Source of the DNA: Stomoxys calcitrans
Taxonomy: Eukaryota; Arthropoda; Insecta; Diptera; Muscidae
DNA: 64,000 nt
Direction of reading: 5' to 3'
Assembly: GCF_963082655.1 (NCBI RefSeq)
Contig: NC_081553.1
Span: 191,335,732-191,399,731, forward strand
Made by a program: the position numbers and the translations under genes. Under the pieces are notes generated by a model, which saw only the letters and a list, made by a program, of their open reading frames with translations, made no database searches and was not told the origin of the DNA. This document shows positions 53,931 to 64,000 of this stretch, in pieces; positions within the stretch are counted from its first letter, which is position 1, and each line of letters begins with the position of its first letter.

Positions 53931-54912
53931 ATGCCACATCCATCACGGAATAAAAAGATGGTCGCTGGGAAAGGTAAGGAGAAGCCGACTTATGCCAGAT
54001 TGGCAAGGAAGCACAACAGAGATGAGATGACTTATGAAGTCATCGATAGTGCCACCGGTGGGATTCCACCAGATTATCGGTCCCAAGTGGAGCATCTGGT
54101 AAACGAACGGGTTTTCAAACATGAGTTGAACTCTGAAGGGGGTCCACCCATACAAATGATGAGTTGCGACTATAGATGGGACAACTAACAGTGCTCTTTG
54201 CGTCAGCAGAATGTATTGATTGCTTCCTGGGAGGGCGCAAAGCTTGACCTGGTGAGAAAGATGGACATTGCCCAGCTCACAAAGGTGGCGGTCTTCACCA
54301 AGGGTAATGGCGGCAAATTCGTAACGGAAAGCATGATGGAAGTCTTAAACAAGCAAGACCATGATTTGGTAGTGGAGAAATGGGTGGTCTTCCAAAAGGA
54401 GGGAAAGAAGGAAGGAACTCTCCTTGTGGTGGGTATTGATCAAGTCTGTGTGATAAGTTTAGCTAACACTAAATGCATGGCACACTACGGGAGCAAGGCT
54501 GTCTTTTTCAAGATTGGGAAGACTAGGATAGGAGGAAATTCTCATTTTGAGACATCAGGCCGTGCAATGGCAGGTGACTCAATAGCGCCCAACAAACAGG
54601 AGGCTGACGATGAGACAATCACCGTCTCTCTCAATATTGGGAAAGACTAGGATAAGCAAAGATCCCAATACTGAAATACCAGGCAGTGCAGTGGCGAGAG
54701 ACACAACACAGCCTAATAAACAGGTATCCGACGACGGACCCATCACCGACTTCAAGATTCGGAATACTGGGATAGGTAAAGATCCTAATATTGAAACACT
54801 AGGCAGCGCAGCGACAGAAGTCTCAATGCAGCCTAACGAACAAGCAGTCGACGATGGTACCATCACATACTTCCAGAAGCCAATTTACTTAAGATTTGGA
54901 AGACTAAGTTAG
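53931..54912 (+). pseudogene. LINE ORF1 (nucleic-acid-binding gag-like), broken
   Basis: The ATG at 53931 gives a basic N-terminus (KKMVAGKGKEKPTYARLARK), then an in-frame TAA at 54186-54188, then in the same frame QQNVLIASWEGAKLDLVRKM, a DLVVEKWVVFQKEGKKEGT strand and LLVVGIDQVCVISLANT. This resembles the DUF4780-type domain of insect LINE ORF1 (recollection). The C-terminus consists of 3-4 repeats of about 40 codons starting near 54510, 54633, 54754 and 54874. A one-base insertion near 54644 shifts the frame. Confidence 0.65.
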
Positions 54913-55030
54913 GCAAAAATCCTAGTACAGGGACGGGAAAATCAATGTAACCTAACGAACAGGGACCCGACCAATTAGAAATATCACAGAAGGCTCACAG
55001 GTGTTGGGCACTATTTAGATAGGTCGTAGG

Positions 55031-55680
55031 CTCGAAAAGAAGATAGTCCACTGGCTCTACAGGGACGTGATTAGACCAATACTTTCTTACGCCTCAGTAG
55101 GTTGGTGGACTGCGATGGGGGAAGAGTGCAACATAAGGACCATACAACAGGTTCAGAGAACATTTTGTCTTGGCATAGGCGGAGCGATGAGGACCACGCC
55201 CACTAGGGCACTGGAGACAATTCAAGATATCCAACCCATTTATATAAAGATTAAGTTTGAGGCAGCCACTGCGGCTATGAGACTAAAGGCGATTGGAGAA
55301 TGGATTGAGGATGGGAGCAGCTCATACCATCGCGGTAAAATCGAGGCGACGATAGGAAACCTGAAAGGAAGGGAAGAGGTTTCCGATCGGATACCTGAGA
55401 TGAACCTTGAAGTTGAGTGGAAGGCACTGCTGCCATCGGTACAATCTTTGATTGACGGAACCCTACTACTGCCATCTGGAAGATCATGTTACATGGATGG
55501 ATCAAAGCTAGAGGACAGAGTGCGCCTGGGGGTCTACATTGAGAACCCAGGGACTGACATCTGTTGCAGACCGCTTGACCATAATACGGTCCTGCAGGCG
55601 GAGATCCGGGCGATCACGGAATGCGTGAAGCGGTGTGGTGCTAACGCCAGATCTCCTAGGGAAAATCCTTTTTTGGCCGG
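55031..55680 (+). pseudogene. LINE RT thumb and RNase H N-terminal part
   Basis: Reads EKKIVHWLYRDVIRPILSYA and VGWW (thumb), QQVQRTFCLGIGGAMRTTPT, then LLPSGRSCYMDGSKLEDRVR (RNase H first catalytic Asp in MDGSK), GVYIENPGTD, and LQAEIRAITECVKRC (second catalytic Glu in QAEI). The frame is uninterrupted to about 55650 where it runs into the 124-bp satellite, so the DSQ and WVPGH parts are lost. Confidence 0.85.
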
Positions 55681-57510
55681 TTCCAAGTGATCACGAATTA
55701 ACCTTACTTTTGCTCTACGAGGCTTAGTTAAGGAGATATGGCCATTTTAAGGCCTAGGGAAAAATCCATTTTTTTGACCGGTTTTCATTAACTTTTCGAA
55801 TTTTTGGAAGTGATCCCGAATTTGCCTTACATTTGCTCTACGACTCTTAGTTAAGGAAATATGGCCAATTTAAGTTTTCTTAAGGAAAAATGCATTTTTT
55901 TGCCGGTTTTCATTAATTTTTCGAATTTTTGGAAGTGATCACGAATTAACATTGCTTTTGCTCTACGAGGCTTAGTTAAGGAGATATAACCATTTTAAGT
56001 TTTCCTAGGGCAAAATCCATTTTTTGGCCGGTTTTTATAAATTTTTCGAATTTTTGGAAGTGATCACGAATTAACCATACTTTTGCTCTACAAGGCTTAG
56101 TTAGGGAGATATGGCAATTTTAAGTTTTCTTAGGGAAAAATCCATTTTTTGACCGGTTTTCATTAATTTTTCGAATTTTTGGAAGTGATCACGAATTAAC
56201 CTTACTTTTGCTCTACGAGACTTAGTTAAGGAGATATGGCTAATTTAAGTTTTCCTAGGGAAAAATCAAGTTTTTGACCGGTTTTCATCAATTTTTCGAA
56301 TTTTTGGAAGTGATCACGAATTAACCTTACTTTTGCTCTACGAGGCTTTGTTAAGGAGATATGGCCAATTTAAGTTTTTCTAGAGAAAAGTCCTTTTTTT
56401 CGCCGGTTTTCATAAATTTTTCGAATTTTTGAAGCGATCACGAATTAACCTTACTTTTGCTCTACGAGGCTTAGTTAAGGAGATATGTCCATTTTAAGTT
56501 TTCCTAGGGAAAAATCCATTTTTTGCCGGTTTTTATAAATTTTTCGAATTTTTGGAAGTGATCACTAATTAATCTTGCTTTTGCTTTACGAGGCTTAGTT
56601 AAGGAGATATGGCCCATTTAAGTTTTCCCAGGGAAAATCCATTTTTTGCCGATTTTCATAAATTTTTCGTATTTTTGGAAGTGATCACGAATTAACCTTA
56701 CTTTTGCTCTACGAGGCTTAGTTAAGGAGATATGGCCAATTTAATTTTTCCTAGAGAAAAATGCATTTTTTCTCCGGTTTTCATAAATTTTTCGAATTTT
56801 TGGAAGTGATCACGAATTAACCTTACTTTTGCTCTACGAGGCTTAGTTAAGGAGATATGGAAATGTTAAGTTTTCCTAGGGAAAATCCATGTTTTGACCG
56901 GTTTTCATCAATTTTTCGAATTTTTGGAAGTGATCACGAATTAACCTTACTTTTGCTCTACGAGTCTTAGTTAAGGAGATATGGCCAATTTAAGTTTTCC
57001 TAGGGAAAAAATCCATCTTTGGACAGGTTTTTATAAATTTTTCGAATTTTTGGAAGTGATCACGAATTAATCTTGCTTTTGCTTTACGAGGCTTAGTTAA
57101 GGAGAAATGCCAATTTAAGTTTTCCCAGGGAAAATCCATTTTTTGCCGATTTTCATCAATTTTTCGAATTTTTGGAAGTGATCACGAATTAACCTTACTT
57201 TTGCTCTACGAGGCTTAGTTAAAGAGACATGGCCATTTTAAGTTTTCCTGGGGAAAAATCCATTTTTTGACCGGTTTTCATCAATTTTTCGAATTTTTGG
57301 AAGTGATCACGAATTAACCTTACTTTTGCTCTACGAGGCTTAGTTAAGGAGATATGGCCATTTTAAGTTTTCCTAGGGAAAAAACCATTTTTTGACCGGT
57401 TTTAATTAATTTTTCGAATTTTTGGAAGTGATCACGACTTAACCTTACGTTTGCTCTACGAGGTTTAGTTAAGAAGATATGGCCAATTTAAGTTTTCCTA
57501 GGGTAAAAAC
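55650..57510. repeat. 124-bp satellite array, ~15 copies
   Basis: tgatcacgaattaac recurs at about 55688, 55811, 55936, 56061, 56186, 56311, 56435, 56559, 56682, 56807, 56931, 57057, 57179, 57304 and 57429 (mean ~124.4). Unit landmarks: ttgctctacgaggcttagtt, aaggagatatggccat, ttaagttttcctaggg, ccggttttcat and tttttcgaatttttgg. AT-rich with poly-T/A phasing as in many fly satellites. The length is not a multiple of three. Confidence 0.96.
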
Positions 57511-58249
57511 CCTTTTGATCGACAACATAAACAGACCCATTAATCAATGGGCTTAAACTTGAGTGAAACAGCGTTAATTGATATACAGGAAGTATCCTCG
57601 ATTTTCCTTAATAGAATATTCATGTACAAATTTATAAAGCGCCATGTATGGACAAACAGTTAATATTATCAGTGCTATTATAAAAATGTTTCTGTTATAA
57701 ATATTCTCATAATCAAAAAAGCGACATCTTAATATTATATGAGAAATGTAGAGCAAGTAGTAAATATTTAAAAAAGTATAGATTTCTGCAGCTCATTTGG
57801 TTCAACAACTTTTTATCTTTTCAGTTGCTTTAAGTCCGTTTCCTTTTTACATTGCAGCACTCAACCATTTAAAAAGCCATAACCGTTAACAGTTCATTAA
57901 TACCACTCTAACTCTAGCGAGCGCCATCTATGAATAGCTAGTTGTTATTCAAAGATTTAGAGTAAAAATGCTGTTATCGATAATAAATTTTACAAATTTT
58001 ATCGTTTATCGCCTTAAAACCCGTTGCTTTTAAAAATTGTCCGCCAGTGAACGAAAAAATAATGTTGAATGATGAACTAGAAAATACAAATGTATGCGCT
58101 CAACAGTTGTTTATACAGGAACATATAAAAAGTAAATATAAGGATTGGCATTTCAAATCAAAAAAAGAAAAAATAAGATAACAATAAATTATTGGCTTGA
58201 CTTTTTTTTTAGGGAAACTATTTTTGTATAATAAATTAACTTAAGATAA
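57511..58249. other. AT-rich unique stretch
   Basis: No gene or known repeat recognised. A TTATCGATAA palindrome (DRE-like core) lies near 57974. Confidence 0.5.
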
Positions 58250-58525
58250 GTGCCTGATTGTTTAGCATGTCCGTCTTTGATATTCAGAGCCTGGGTTCCA
58301 ATCCCGGTGAGAAGTTCAAGATAATCTAAGGCTATTTGCTATTTCACTAATATTGGCGACAGTACTAAATTCCTCAGTCAATCCTCTACGTAGAGGTTTC
58401 ACCATTTAGAATTGCTTGAAAAAGGTAACCTACCATTGTGGTTAAACTTAAGCCGAAAATCACTAATTTGTAATGGCAAACATGTTTGCAGCTCTCCAAA
58501 GGAATGTTCATAAGAAAAATTTGCA
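58250..58525 (+). mobile_element. Old, diverged SINE-A-like copy
   Basis: Head-like block ttagcatgtccgtctttgat with box-B-like GGTTCCAATCCCGG near 58292, and at the far end ggaatgttcataagaaaa followed by atttgcattt, the SINE-A 3' end. The body between is barely alignable, so this is an ancient copy or a sister family. Confidence 0.5.
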
Positions 58526-58683
58526 TTTTCTGCATTAGTGTCTCCAAACCGAAGCGTGCGACAACTTTAACCATAACTCTTTTCAGTTTGCATAACCCTC
58601 ACTCATTATGTTTACTGAACATTACTAGTTAATACAACTCTGTGTTTAATACCACATGGCCCCTACCCATTGTGAAACAAATT

Positions 58684-59195
58684 ACATAGTCTTAAGATGA
58701 TGGGAGAATGGAAGAGGATAGGAGCAGGTCACACCATCGGGGTGTAACCGAGGCGACGATAGGAAACCTAGGATGAATAGAAGTGGTTTCGGATCGGATA
58801 CCTGAGATAAACCTTGAGGTTGAGTGCGATGCACTGTGGCACAGTCTTGGATTGACTGAACTCCAGGATTCACTAATAGAAGGTTAGGTCACATGCAAAA
58901 ACACAAAGTGGATAGGCCCCATAAACATCATTAAGGATGTCAAATCTGACGATTGAAAGTGTCATCATATAGGAGAAAACGTAAACAAAGAATGAATGTA
59001 AAAAGAGAACAAGTTGACATCCTCAATGCCAAGTACTGCCAAATATTAAAAAAAAAGTATATCGGCTGATCGCTTGGCTTAACCTTATTCAGTGAATCCT
59101 GACTGAACTCTAGTATTGCCATCTGTAACAAATGGATGGAACAAAACTGGAAGACAGAGTGGGCATGATGATCTACAAAGAGGATTGAAATAAAA
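58684..59195 (+). pseudogene. LOA-like RT/RNase H remnant
   Basis: 58700-58850 matches the DNA encoding the GEWIEDGSSSYHRGKIEAT to EVEWKALL region of 55031-55680 (aggataggagcaggtcacac, aggcgacgataggaaacct, ggatcggatacctgaga). 59100-59190 matches the 'MDGSKLED' region with a broken frame. The intervening ~230 bases do not match and may be an insertion. Confidence 0.65.
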
Positions 59196-59254
59196 GCAAT
59201 TTTTGTGCTCTCAAAATTTAACAATGATTTTAATTACTATATCCACAGTCAAAG

Positions 59255-60122
59255 GATTTTTTGGGGCCTCCCGACTTCCGATTCAAATATGGTTTTACAT
59301 ATGGTTGCATTATAAACCGGTTTGCCGATTTAGGATCTGAAACCCATAAAAGTTTTACTTATTATCGGATTTCACTGAAACTTGAGACAGTGAGTTGTTT
59401 TAAACGTACCTACATCAGACCAAAATGTACTTCAGATCGGACAATATTTAGATATAGCTGCCATATTGACCGATCTGCCGATTTTGGGAATTGGGTCCGT
59501 AAAAGACGAAACTGTTATGCGATTTCGCAGAAATTTGGGACAGTGAGTTACGTTAGGCCCCTCGACATGTTTAATTTGTCTCAGATCGGTTCGGATTTGA
59601 ATATAACTGCCATATGGACCGATCTCTCGATTTAAGGTTTTAGGCCCATAAAAGGCCCATTTATTGTCCGATTTCGCTAAATTTTGGTATGGCGAGTTGT
59701 GTTAGGCTCCTCGATATCCCTACGGCCCGGATACCGATCTGGCGATTTTAAGTTTTAGGCCCATAAAAGATGACTTTGACAAGGTATGTTAGACTCTTCG
59801 ACTTTCGACCGAGTAGAGTTAAGATCGGTATATATTTCGATATAACTGCCTTATCTTATCTTGGGCCAATAACCAGCGTTTTTATTCTCTGATTTCGTTG
59901 AAATTTGGTATAACAAGTTGTTCTATGCTCCTCGACATCCCTGTTCAATATGGCCCAGATTGGTTCAGATTTGGATACAGCTGATATATATACCGATGGA
60001 GATCGGAATAAATTACGATTGTGACGAAAGGTGATTATTAATATATATACATATTAATATATGAGTTGGTGGGTAACCAAAGTTCGGCCCGACCGGACCG
60101 GCCATAATGCCATTTTACTTGT
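59255..60122 (-). mobile_element. F-type element, fourth subfamily
   Basis: Units with tgaccgatctgccgatttt-like words at about 59467, 59617 and 59730, cagtgagttg, cccataaaag and gatatagctgccat. The right end is the F outer end in degraded form: gttcggcccgaccgg then ccattttacttg. The left end is truncated. Confidence 0.7.
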
Positions 60123-60430
60123 TTATATTAATTTTTTGTATGTATCACAAATTTCGGAGTTCTTATCTTTGAAAATACATATGACAATACATATCGTATG
60201 ATAACAGCTTTAGGTGTATATCCATAGTGGTATCGGCCGAATGTATATCCGCACCCTCTATTCAACATATCCTAAGCTAGTGTGCGCGATTCAAAACTCA
60301 CTCACATGCATAGCTCTTATGCTAGCCATCTTAAATATAGACCTTTAATCTTAAACTTGGCACAGATATGTTTCTTGACCGCAGACAAAAAAAAAATAAA
60401 TGGTACATGTGTGTACAAGAAATTATTGTG
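60123..60430. other. Unassigned AT-rich stretch
   Basis: Nothing recognised apart from a poly-A near 60389. Confidence 0.4.
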
Positions 60431-60495
60431 TATAGCCTCATATGATGTTTTTCGCCAATCAACTATCGCCAGAGTTGTATTTTTGCACTCTATAC

Positions 60496-60567
60496 CGCTT
60501 TTATCGACTTCTCGCTCTGTGTGACGCTTTTGTCGACTATGTGCTTTCGAAACCGCTTTTATCGACT
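60496..60567 (+). promoter_or_regulatory. Phased triple motif CGCTTTTRTCGACT
   Basis: Three copies at 60496, 60525 and 60554, exactly 29 bases apart; the bases between them are not alike, so this is phased motif reuse rather than a simple tandem repeat. It lies 85-155 bases upstream of an initiator match at 60650. The TTATCGA core is related to the fly DRE (TATCGATA). Confidence 0.45.
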
Positions 60568-60649
60568 ACGGCGCGGCTAAATGAGCAAACAACTGGCGGC
60601 GTTGTGCCGGCAGTTCGACTTTGTTCTTCGTTTAAGACGAATATTTGAT

Positions 60650-60655
60650 TCAGTC
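60650..60655 (+). promoter_or_regulatory. Candidate initiator (TCAGTC) of a host gene
   Basis: TCAGTC fits the fly initiator TCAKTY with the putative first base at 60652. No TATA box at -30 is visible and no DPE match at +28. The transposon-poor, AAC/CA/GTG-rich sequence that follows looks like a long fly 5' UTR. Confidence 0.3.
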
Positions 60656-62060
60656 GTGTGCGGTTTTTTCAACATATACAACAAACAGCTAATAAACTAT
60701 TCTCGCAAAGTGCATTTACGTTATTATAAAAGAAAAAATAACCATAGAATAAAGTAAAAAACATCCATGTGAATTTATTAAAGTGCTCATAAACCAAAAT
60801 TATATCTAAACTAACAATTTTACATGCCGACAATTCTTAAAAATACCCAAAAGAAAAACAAAAACAACAACAAACAGAAAGCAGCGCGGCCAACAGCAGC
60901 AGAGATAAAAGTAAACGTTGTCGTATTGTAAAGGCAACGTTGTCGGCATGGTTGTCGACAATGCCGCCGCTCTCATTTTGTGCGTGCTTGGGAAAATGTG
61001 TGTGTGCTTCAGTAAAGTAGTGCGTAAAAACGATTGAGAAAAACAAAAAAAAAAAGGAAAACAGAAATGCATGCCAAGAAGTTATAAACATATACTAAAT
61101 GCTTAAGTGCATGCGAGTGTACTCTCTATCTCCTATTAAACGAGGGTGACAACAACGAACGACCTATAAGAGGGATTGTGGGACCAACCATTCGTCTTTG
61201 GTTGAATTTAGAAAAAAGTAAAAACAAAACGAGAGCACCATCACTCGTCATCCAAGAAAAATATTATATCTATGTGAGTGCGTGCAAGTGTGTGTGTGTG
61301 TGTATGTGTGAATGTGTATGGAAAAAACGGTAAAAGTTGGGTGTTTACAAATCAAAATACAACAAACAAAATCAGTTTAGAAGCAGCAAACGAGAAACGA
61401 CGAGCCCCACAGCAAAAAAGGCGACAACGATGTCTACCACTCACAGATGTTAATGTTCGTATTTACTCACAAATAAACAGGCGATTCGCGAGCGAGTTTT
61501 AAGTCTTCGTACGGTCAAATATTTTCTTTGAAAGGCCCCACACACACACGCGTATAACATAGCAATGATATCGCCAAGCAAAAATTAAATAAGAAAAATA
61601 AGCAAACAAGTAAGCGGTGATTTAAGTGCTGGCGTCTTAAAATGCCAAGCAAGTGGACAGCGATGACAGTCGCTCGCTCGCTCGCATATGTGCCTGAGTG
61701 TGTGCGTGTGTGTATAGTGCAATTAACCGGAAATTACAAACAAATGATGTGATGTGTGTAATAACAACAATAAATAATGTTAACGACGCAGAAGTGAAAT
61801 GAAAAATGTCAATGACGTTCGTTTGTTATTATTGTTGCAGCAGACAACGACTTGTGTGTTTTGTTTGACAAGAAAAGCCGTGAAACAACAGTAGTTAGTA
61901 GTAGTAAGTGCAAGTGCTGTATGCAAGCAAAGCAGCATCAACAGCAGCAGCCTCCGGTAGTTTTCTTGTACATCAGGCAAAGGCATAGGCGAGTGAGTGT
62001 ATGGCTGGCTTTATGTACTTATATGGGCATTTGCAAATATTTGTGCAAGATTGCTGTCTT
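60656..62060 (+). other. Possible long 5' UTR / first exon
   Basis: Rich in AACAACAAC, AGCAGCAGC and GTGTGTG words with many stops and short ATG frames. Such stretches are usual in 5' leaders of fly developmental genes (general knowledge). A GTAAGT splice-donor-like site lies at about 61903. No coding frame was recognised, so the gene body would lie to the right of the window or beyond an intron. Confidence 0.3.
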
Positions 62061-63389
62061 GTAAGGAGTTGATCATTAGTCTCAAGTTGTAATGAAGTTC
62101 AATGGAAAGAATGAAAATGGCTATTGGAATGTAATTCTTGTGAAAAAGAAAGAACCCTTGCCACAATTGTCTTGACAAAACAGCAATGTGGCTAGAATGC
62201 GGGTGATATACATTTAAGACATACACACATAAATAGATATGTGCTTTAAAACTCCCCTTGAATACTTCACTACCACGCATTGCTGACTGAACTGGCAAGA
62301 TATCAAAAATCATCAAACCAGACCAAACATTTAAATTCAATTTATTTTTCATTATGTTTTCATGTGTTTTTTTTCTGTTTTGTTTTATTTATATTTTTTT
62401 TTGTTTTTTTTTTTTGGTATTGTGTTATCTTTTGTTCATCTTCTATTGGCGACAGAAATTTTAATTGTTATTTTGCCAATGTATTGGTATATAATATTGG
62501 TTGTTTTGTTTTTGTCGTTCAGTCGTTCGGTCTGTTTGTCTGTTTGTTCTTGTTTTGCTAGGTCTTTGGAATGTAGGCAATAAAAAAATACTCATAGCTG
62601 AGCAACAAACTAAACGAGAACAATACCAAACCAACAACAACTACAACAAGGTGAAAATTGTACAACATACATTGTAGTCCTCCTTTGTTTGGTTGTTATT
62701 TGTTTTTTTTTTTTATTGTTTCTAAAGTAATCTCTAAGAATGGAAAAGCGTCGTTGGCATTTTGAAGTTCGTCACACACAGCCATAGATGGCCATCCACT
62801 TAATTAACTAGTCATTCAGCGGCAATAATTGTCGTAACGGCTGTTGTTTTTTTTTTATAGCAACAGCTACAAAATAAAACCTCTAGAAAATAATCACAAG
62901 CCAAAGAAAAACAAGTAATTATGAATTAACAATAATATAAATTGCGAAATACCTACTTTTCTCACATAAAACTAATCAAAAGAACAACAAAAATGGTATA
63001 GCACCACTAGGCACACACAGGCAATAGTTCGTTTTTAGTGACAGACTGACGGCAGTGCCAATAAAAACAAGCTAAGATGGGGCGCACAGTGGGCTGAAAC
63101 ATGCCAGTGAACTTAAACGTTCACTGGGTTGAATTTGCTGACTAAACAACAGTCGGCAAATTCATGCGAAGTCTTTTCGAATTGTTAACGAAATATATAT
63201 GGAATGGTTAACACGACTTTGGAACGAAATTTCGAAGGGAAATCTGATGTTTTGCCCACAAATCATGGAAAATTCTTAAAGGAAATTAGAGCTGTCGTGC
63301 AGAGTCTTAAACGAATTTTGAAATAAACTTTTATTGAATTGGGATGTATTTTCCGAAGTGTCGTTTCGAATTCTGAAATAAAATTCGTT
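62061..63389. other. Unique, poly-T-rich non-coding DNA
   Basis: Long T-rich tracts near 62360-62420 and 62700-62725; the open frames here are Phe/Val/Leu-rich artefacts. Intron-like in texture. No mobile element recognised. Confidence 0.5.
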
Positions 63390-64000
63390 TGGAATTTTTT
63401 GGCCTACATCGGATGAAAATTGAGGTCTTCTAAGGGCTCAACAATTTACCTCTGGGGATCGGCTTATATGGGGGCTATATCTGTTTATGAACCGATTCGG
63501 GTCATACTTGTCATGGATGTTGAAAGTCATAACACAAGTCTTTGTTCCATATCGGATAAAAATTGAGGCTCCTAAGGGCTCAACAATTTAACTCTGGGGA
63601 TCGGTTTATATGGGGACTGTATCCATATATGAAACACATTGACCCATTTTCAATCCCCAAACGACAGTTTATATGGGGGCTATATCCATATCTGAACGGA
63701 TATGACCCATTTGCTATCCCCAACGACGGTTTACATGGGGGCTATATATGTTCAAACACCGATTCGGATCAAACTTAGCATGGATATTGAAAGTAATAAC
63801 ACTTGTCTTTGCTTCAAATTTCAGCCAAATCGGTTGAAAATTGAGGCTTCCAAGATCAAATCTTGGGATCGGTTTATATGGGGGCTATATCTGTTTATAT
63901 ACCAATTTGGATCGTACTTGGCATGGATATTGAAAGTCATAAAACAAGTCTATGTTCCGAATTTCATCCAAATCGAATGAAAATTTAAGCTTCTAAGGTC
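63390..64000 (+). mobile_element. F-type array, fifth subfamily, runs off the window
   Basis: Units with 'tatatgggggctatatc' at about 63468, 63609, 63671, 63733 and 63878. Steps are 141, 62, 62 and 145, so a 62-bp inner part was amplified locally. Words gatgaaaattgaggcttc, taagggctcaacaattta and tgttgaaagtcataacac identify it as F-related. Truncated by the window edge. Confidence 0.8.

Larger units (their letters stand above)
53776..55680 (+). mobile_element. LOA-like LINE with internal deletion
   Basis: Contains ORF1 (about 53931-54912) and the RT thumb plus RNase H of ORF2 (55031-55680). The endonuclease and RT palm are missing between them. The transition at about 54990-55040 shows scraps of the RT thumb (KAHRCWALF-like). 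RNase H presence, the ORF1 type and matches to 58684-59195 suggest the LOA clade. Confidence 0.75.

Noticed and set aside
55067..55690. 207-codon frame as a possible host gene
   Set aside because: It contains the LINE RT thumb and RNase H catalytic motifs (MDGSK, QAEI) and ends in satellite DNA; it is a transposon remnant.
62280..62583. Phe/Leu-rich hydrophobic frames suggesting a membrane protein
   Set aside because: Produced by poly-T tracts in two overlapping frames; no charged loops or recognisable family.

Overview
The window reads as intergenic or intronic DNA of a higher fly, probably a calyptrate or muscid-type dipteran (house fly, stable fly or horn fly kind). This is inferred from the (CA)n- and AT-rich non-coding background, tRNA-derived SINEs, jockey-, LOA- and RTE-like LINE remnants, mariner and hAT miniature elements, and fly-style dispersed repeats whose ends carry the 'gttcggccgggccgaat' motif. 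I find no convincing host protein-coding exon in 64 kb. Every long open frame I could identify is transposon-derived, or is produced by a tandem repeat whose period is a multiple of three.

Layout: 1-1.87 kb is microsatellite-rich unique DNA. 1.87-5.8 kb is a nest of LOA-like RT scraps, SINE-A and SINE-B copies and a decayed RTE-like LINE that was itself hit by a SINE-A. 7.0-12 kb holds a 185-bp duplication and arrays of a 153-bp unit (element F) in both orientations, with a hAT-like miniature element nested between them. 13.85-18.4 kb is a GC-richer tandem array (about 209 and 203 bp units) with a SINE-B trimer and a SINE-A that ends in a 70-bp hairpin. 18.95-19.18 kb is a mariner-type miniature element, followed by a LINE tail and then a 3.85-kb, 31-bp minisatellite with higher-order structure (19.8-23.66 kb). 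23.7-25.2 kb holds LOA-like LINE pieces with a SINE-C. 25.2-26.9 kb is mostly unique and contains a TATA plus initiator candidate. 27.1-31.5 kb mixes D and F repeats, an RTE-like RT half, a second mariner miniature element and RNase H debris.

32.86-36.7 kb is a strongly AT-rich array built on the motif AGTCTCCAAA with roughly 300-bp higher units. 37.7-39.8 kb has more D and F-like repeats. 40.6-43.1 kb is a jockey-like LINE carrying a TA-flanked miniature element, followed by a 153-bp G array (43.1-44.2 kb) interrupted by a SINE-A. 45.7-51.0 kb is a 5.3-kb inverted-repeat (foldback-like) structure. Its arms are 153-bp F arrays and its core is a Helitron-like element with 130-bp units and a SINE-A whose tRNA head is present three times in tandem. 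51.8-53.8 kb is another F element split by a SINE-A with a target-site duplication. 53.8-55.7 kb is a LOA-like LINE (ORF1 plus RT/RNase H with the middle deleted), abutting a 124-bp satellite (55.65-57.5 kb).

From about 60.4 kb the sequence changes character: few transposons, a phased triple motif, an initiator match and long CA-, AAC- and GTG-rich stretches typical of a fly 5' UTR or promoter. This is the best candidate for the start of a host gene, transcribed rightwards. The last 0.6 kb is another F-type array running off the window.

Functionally, the window is a record of nested insertions. The insertion order can be read from target-site duplications at 4.5, 9.5, 18.95, 23.9, 30.66, 40.8 and 53.4 kb. 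All periods and boundaries were counted by hand; family names rest on remembered motifs, not on database searches.
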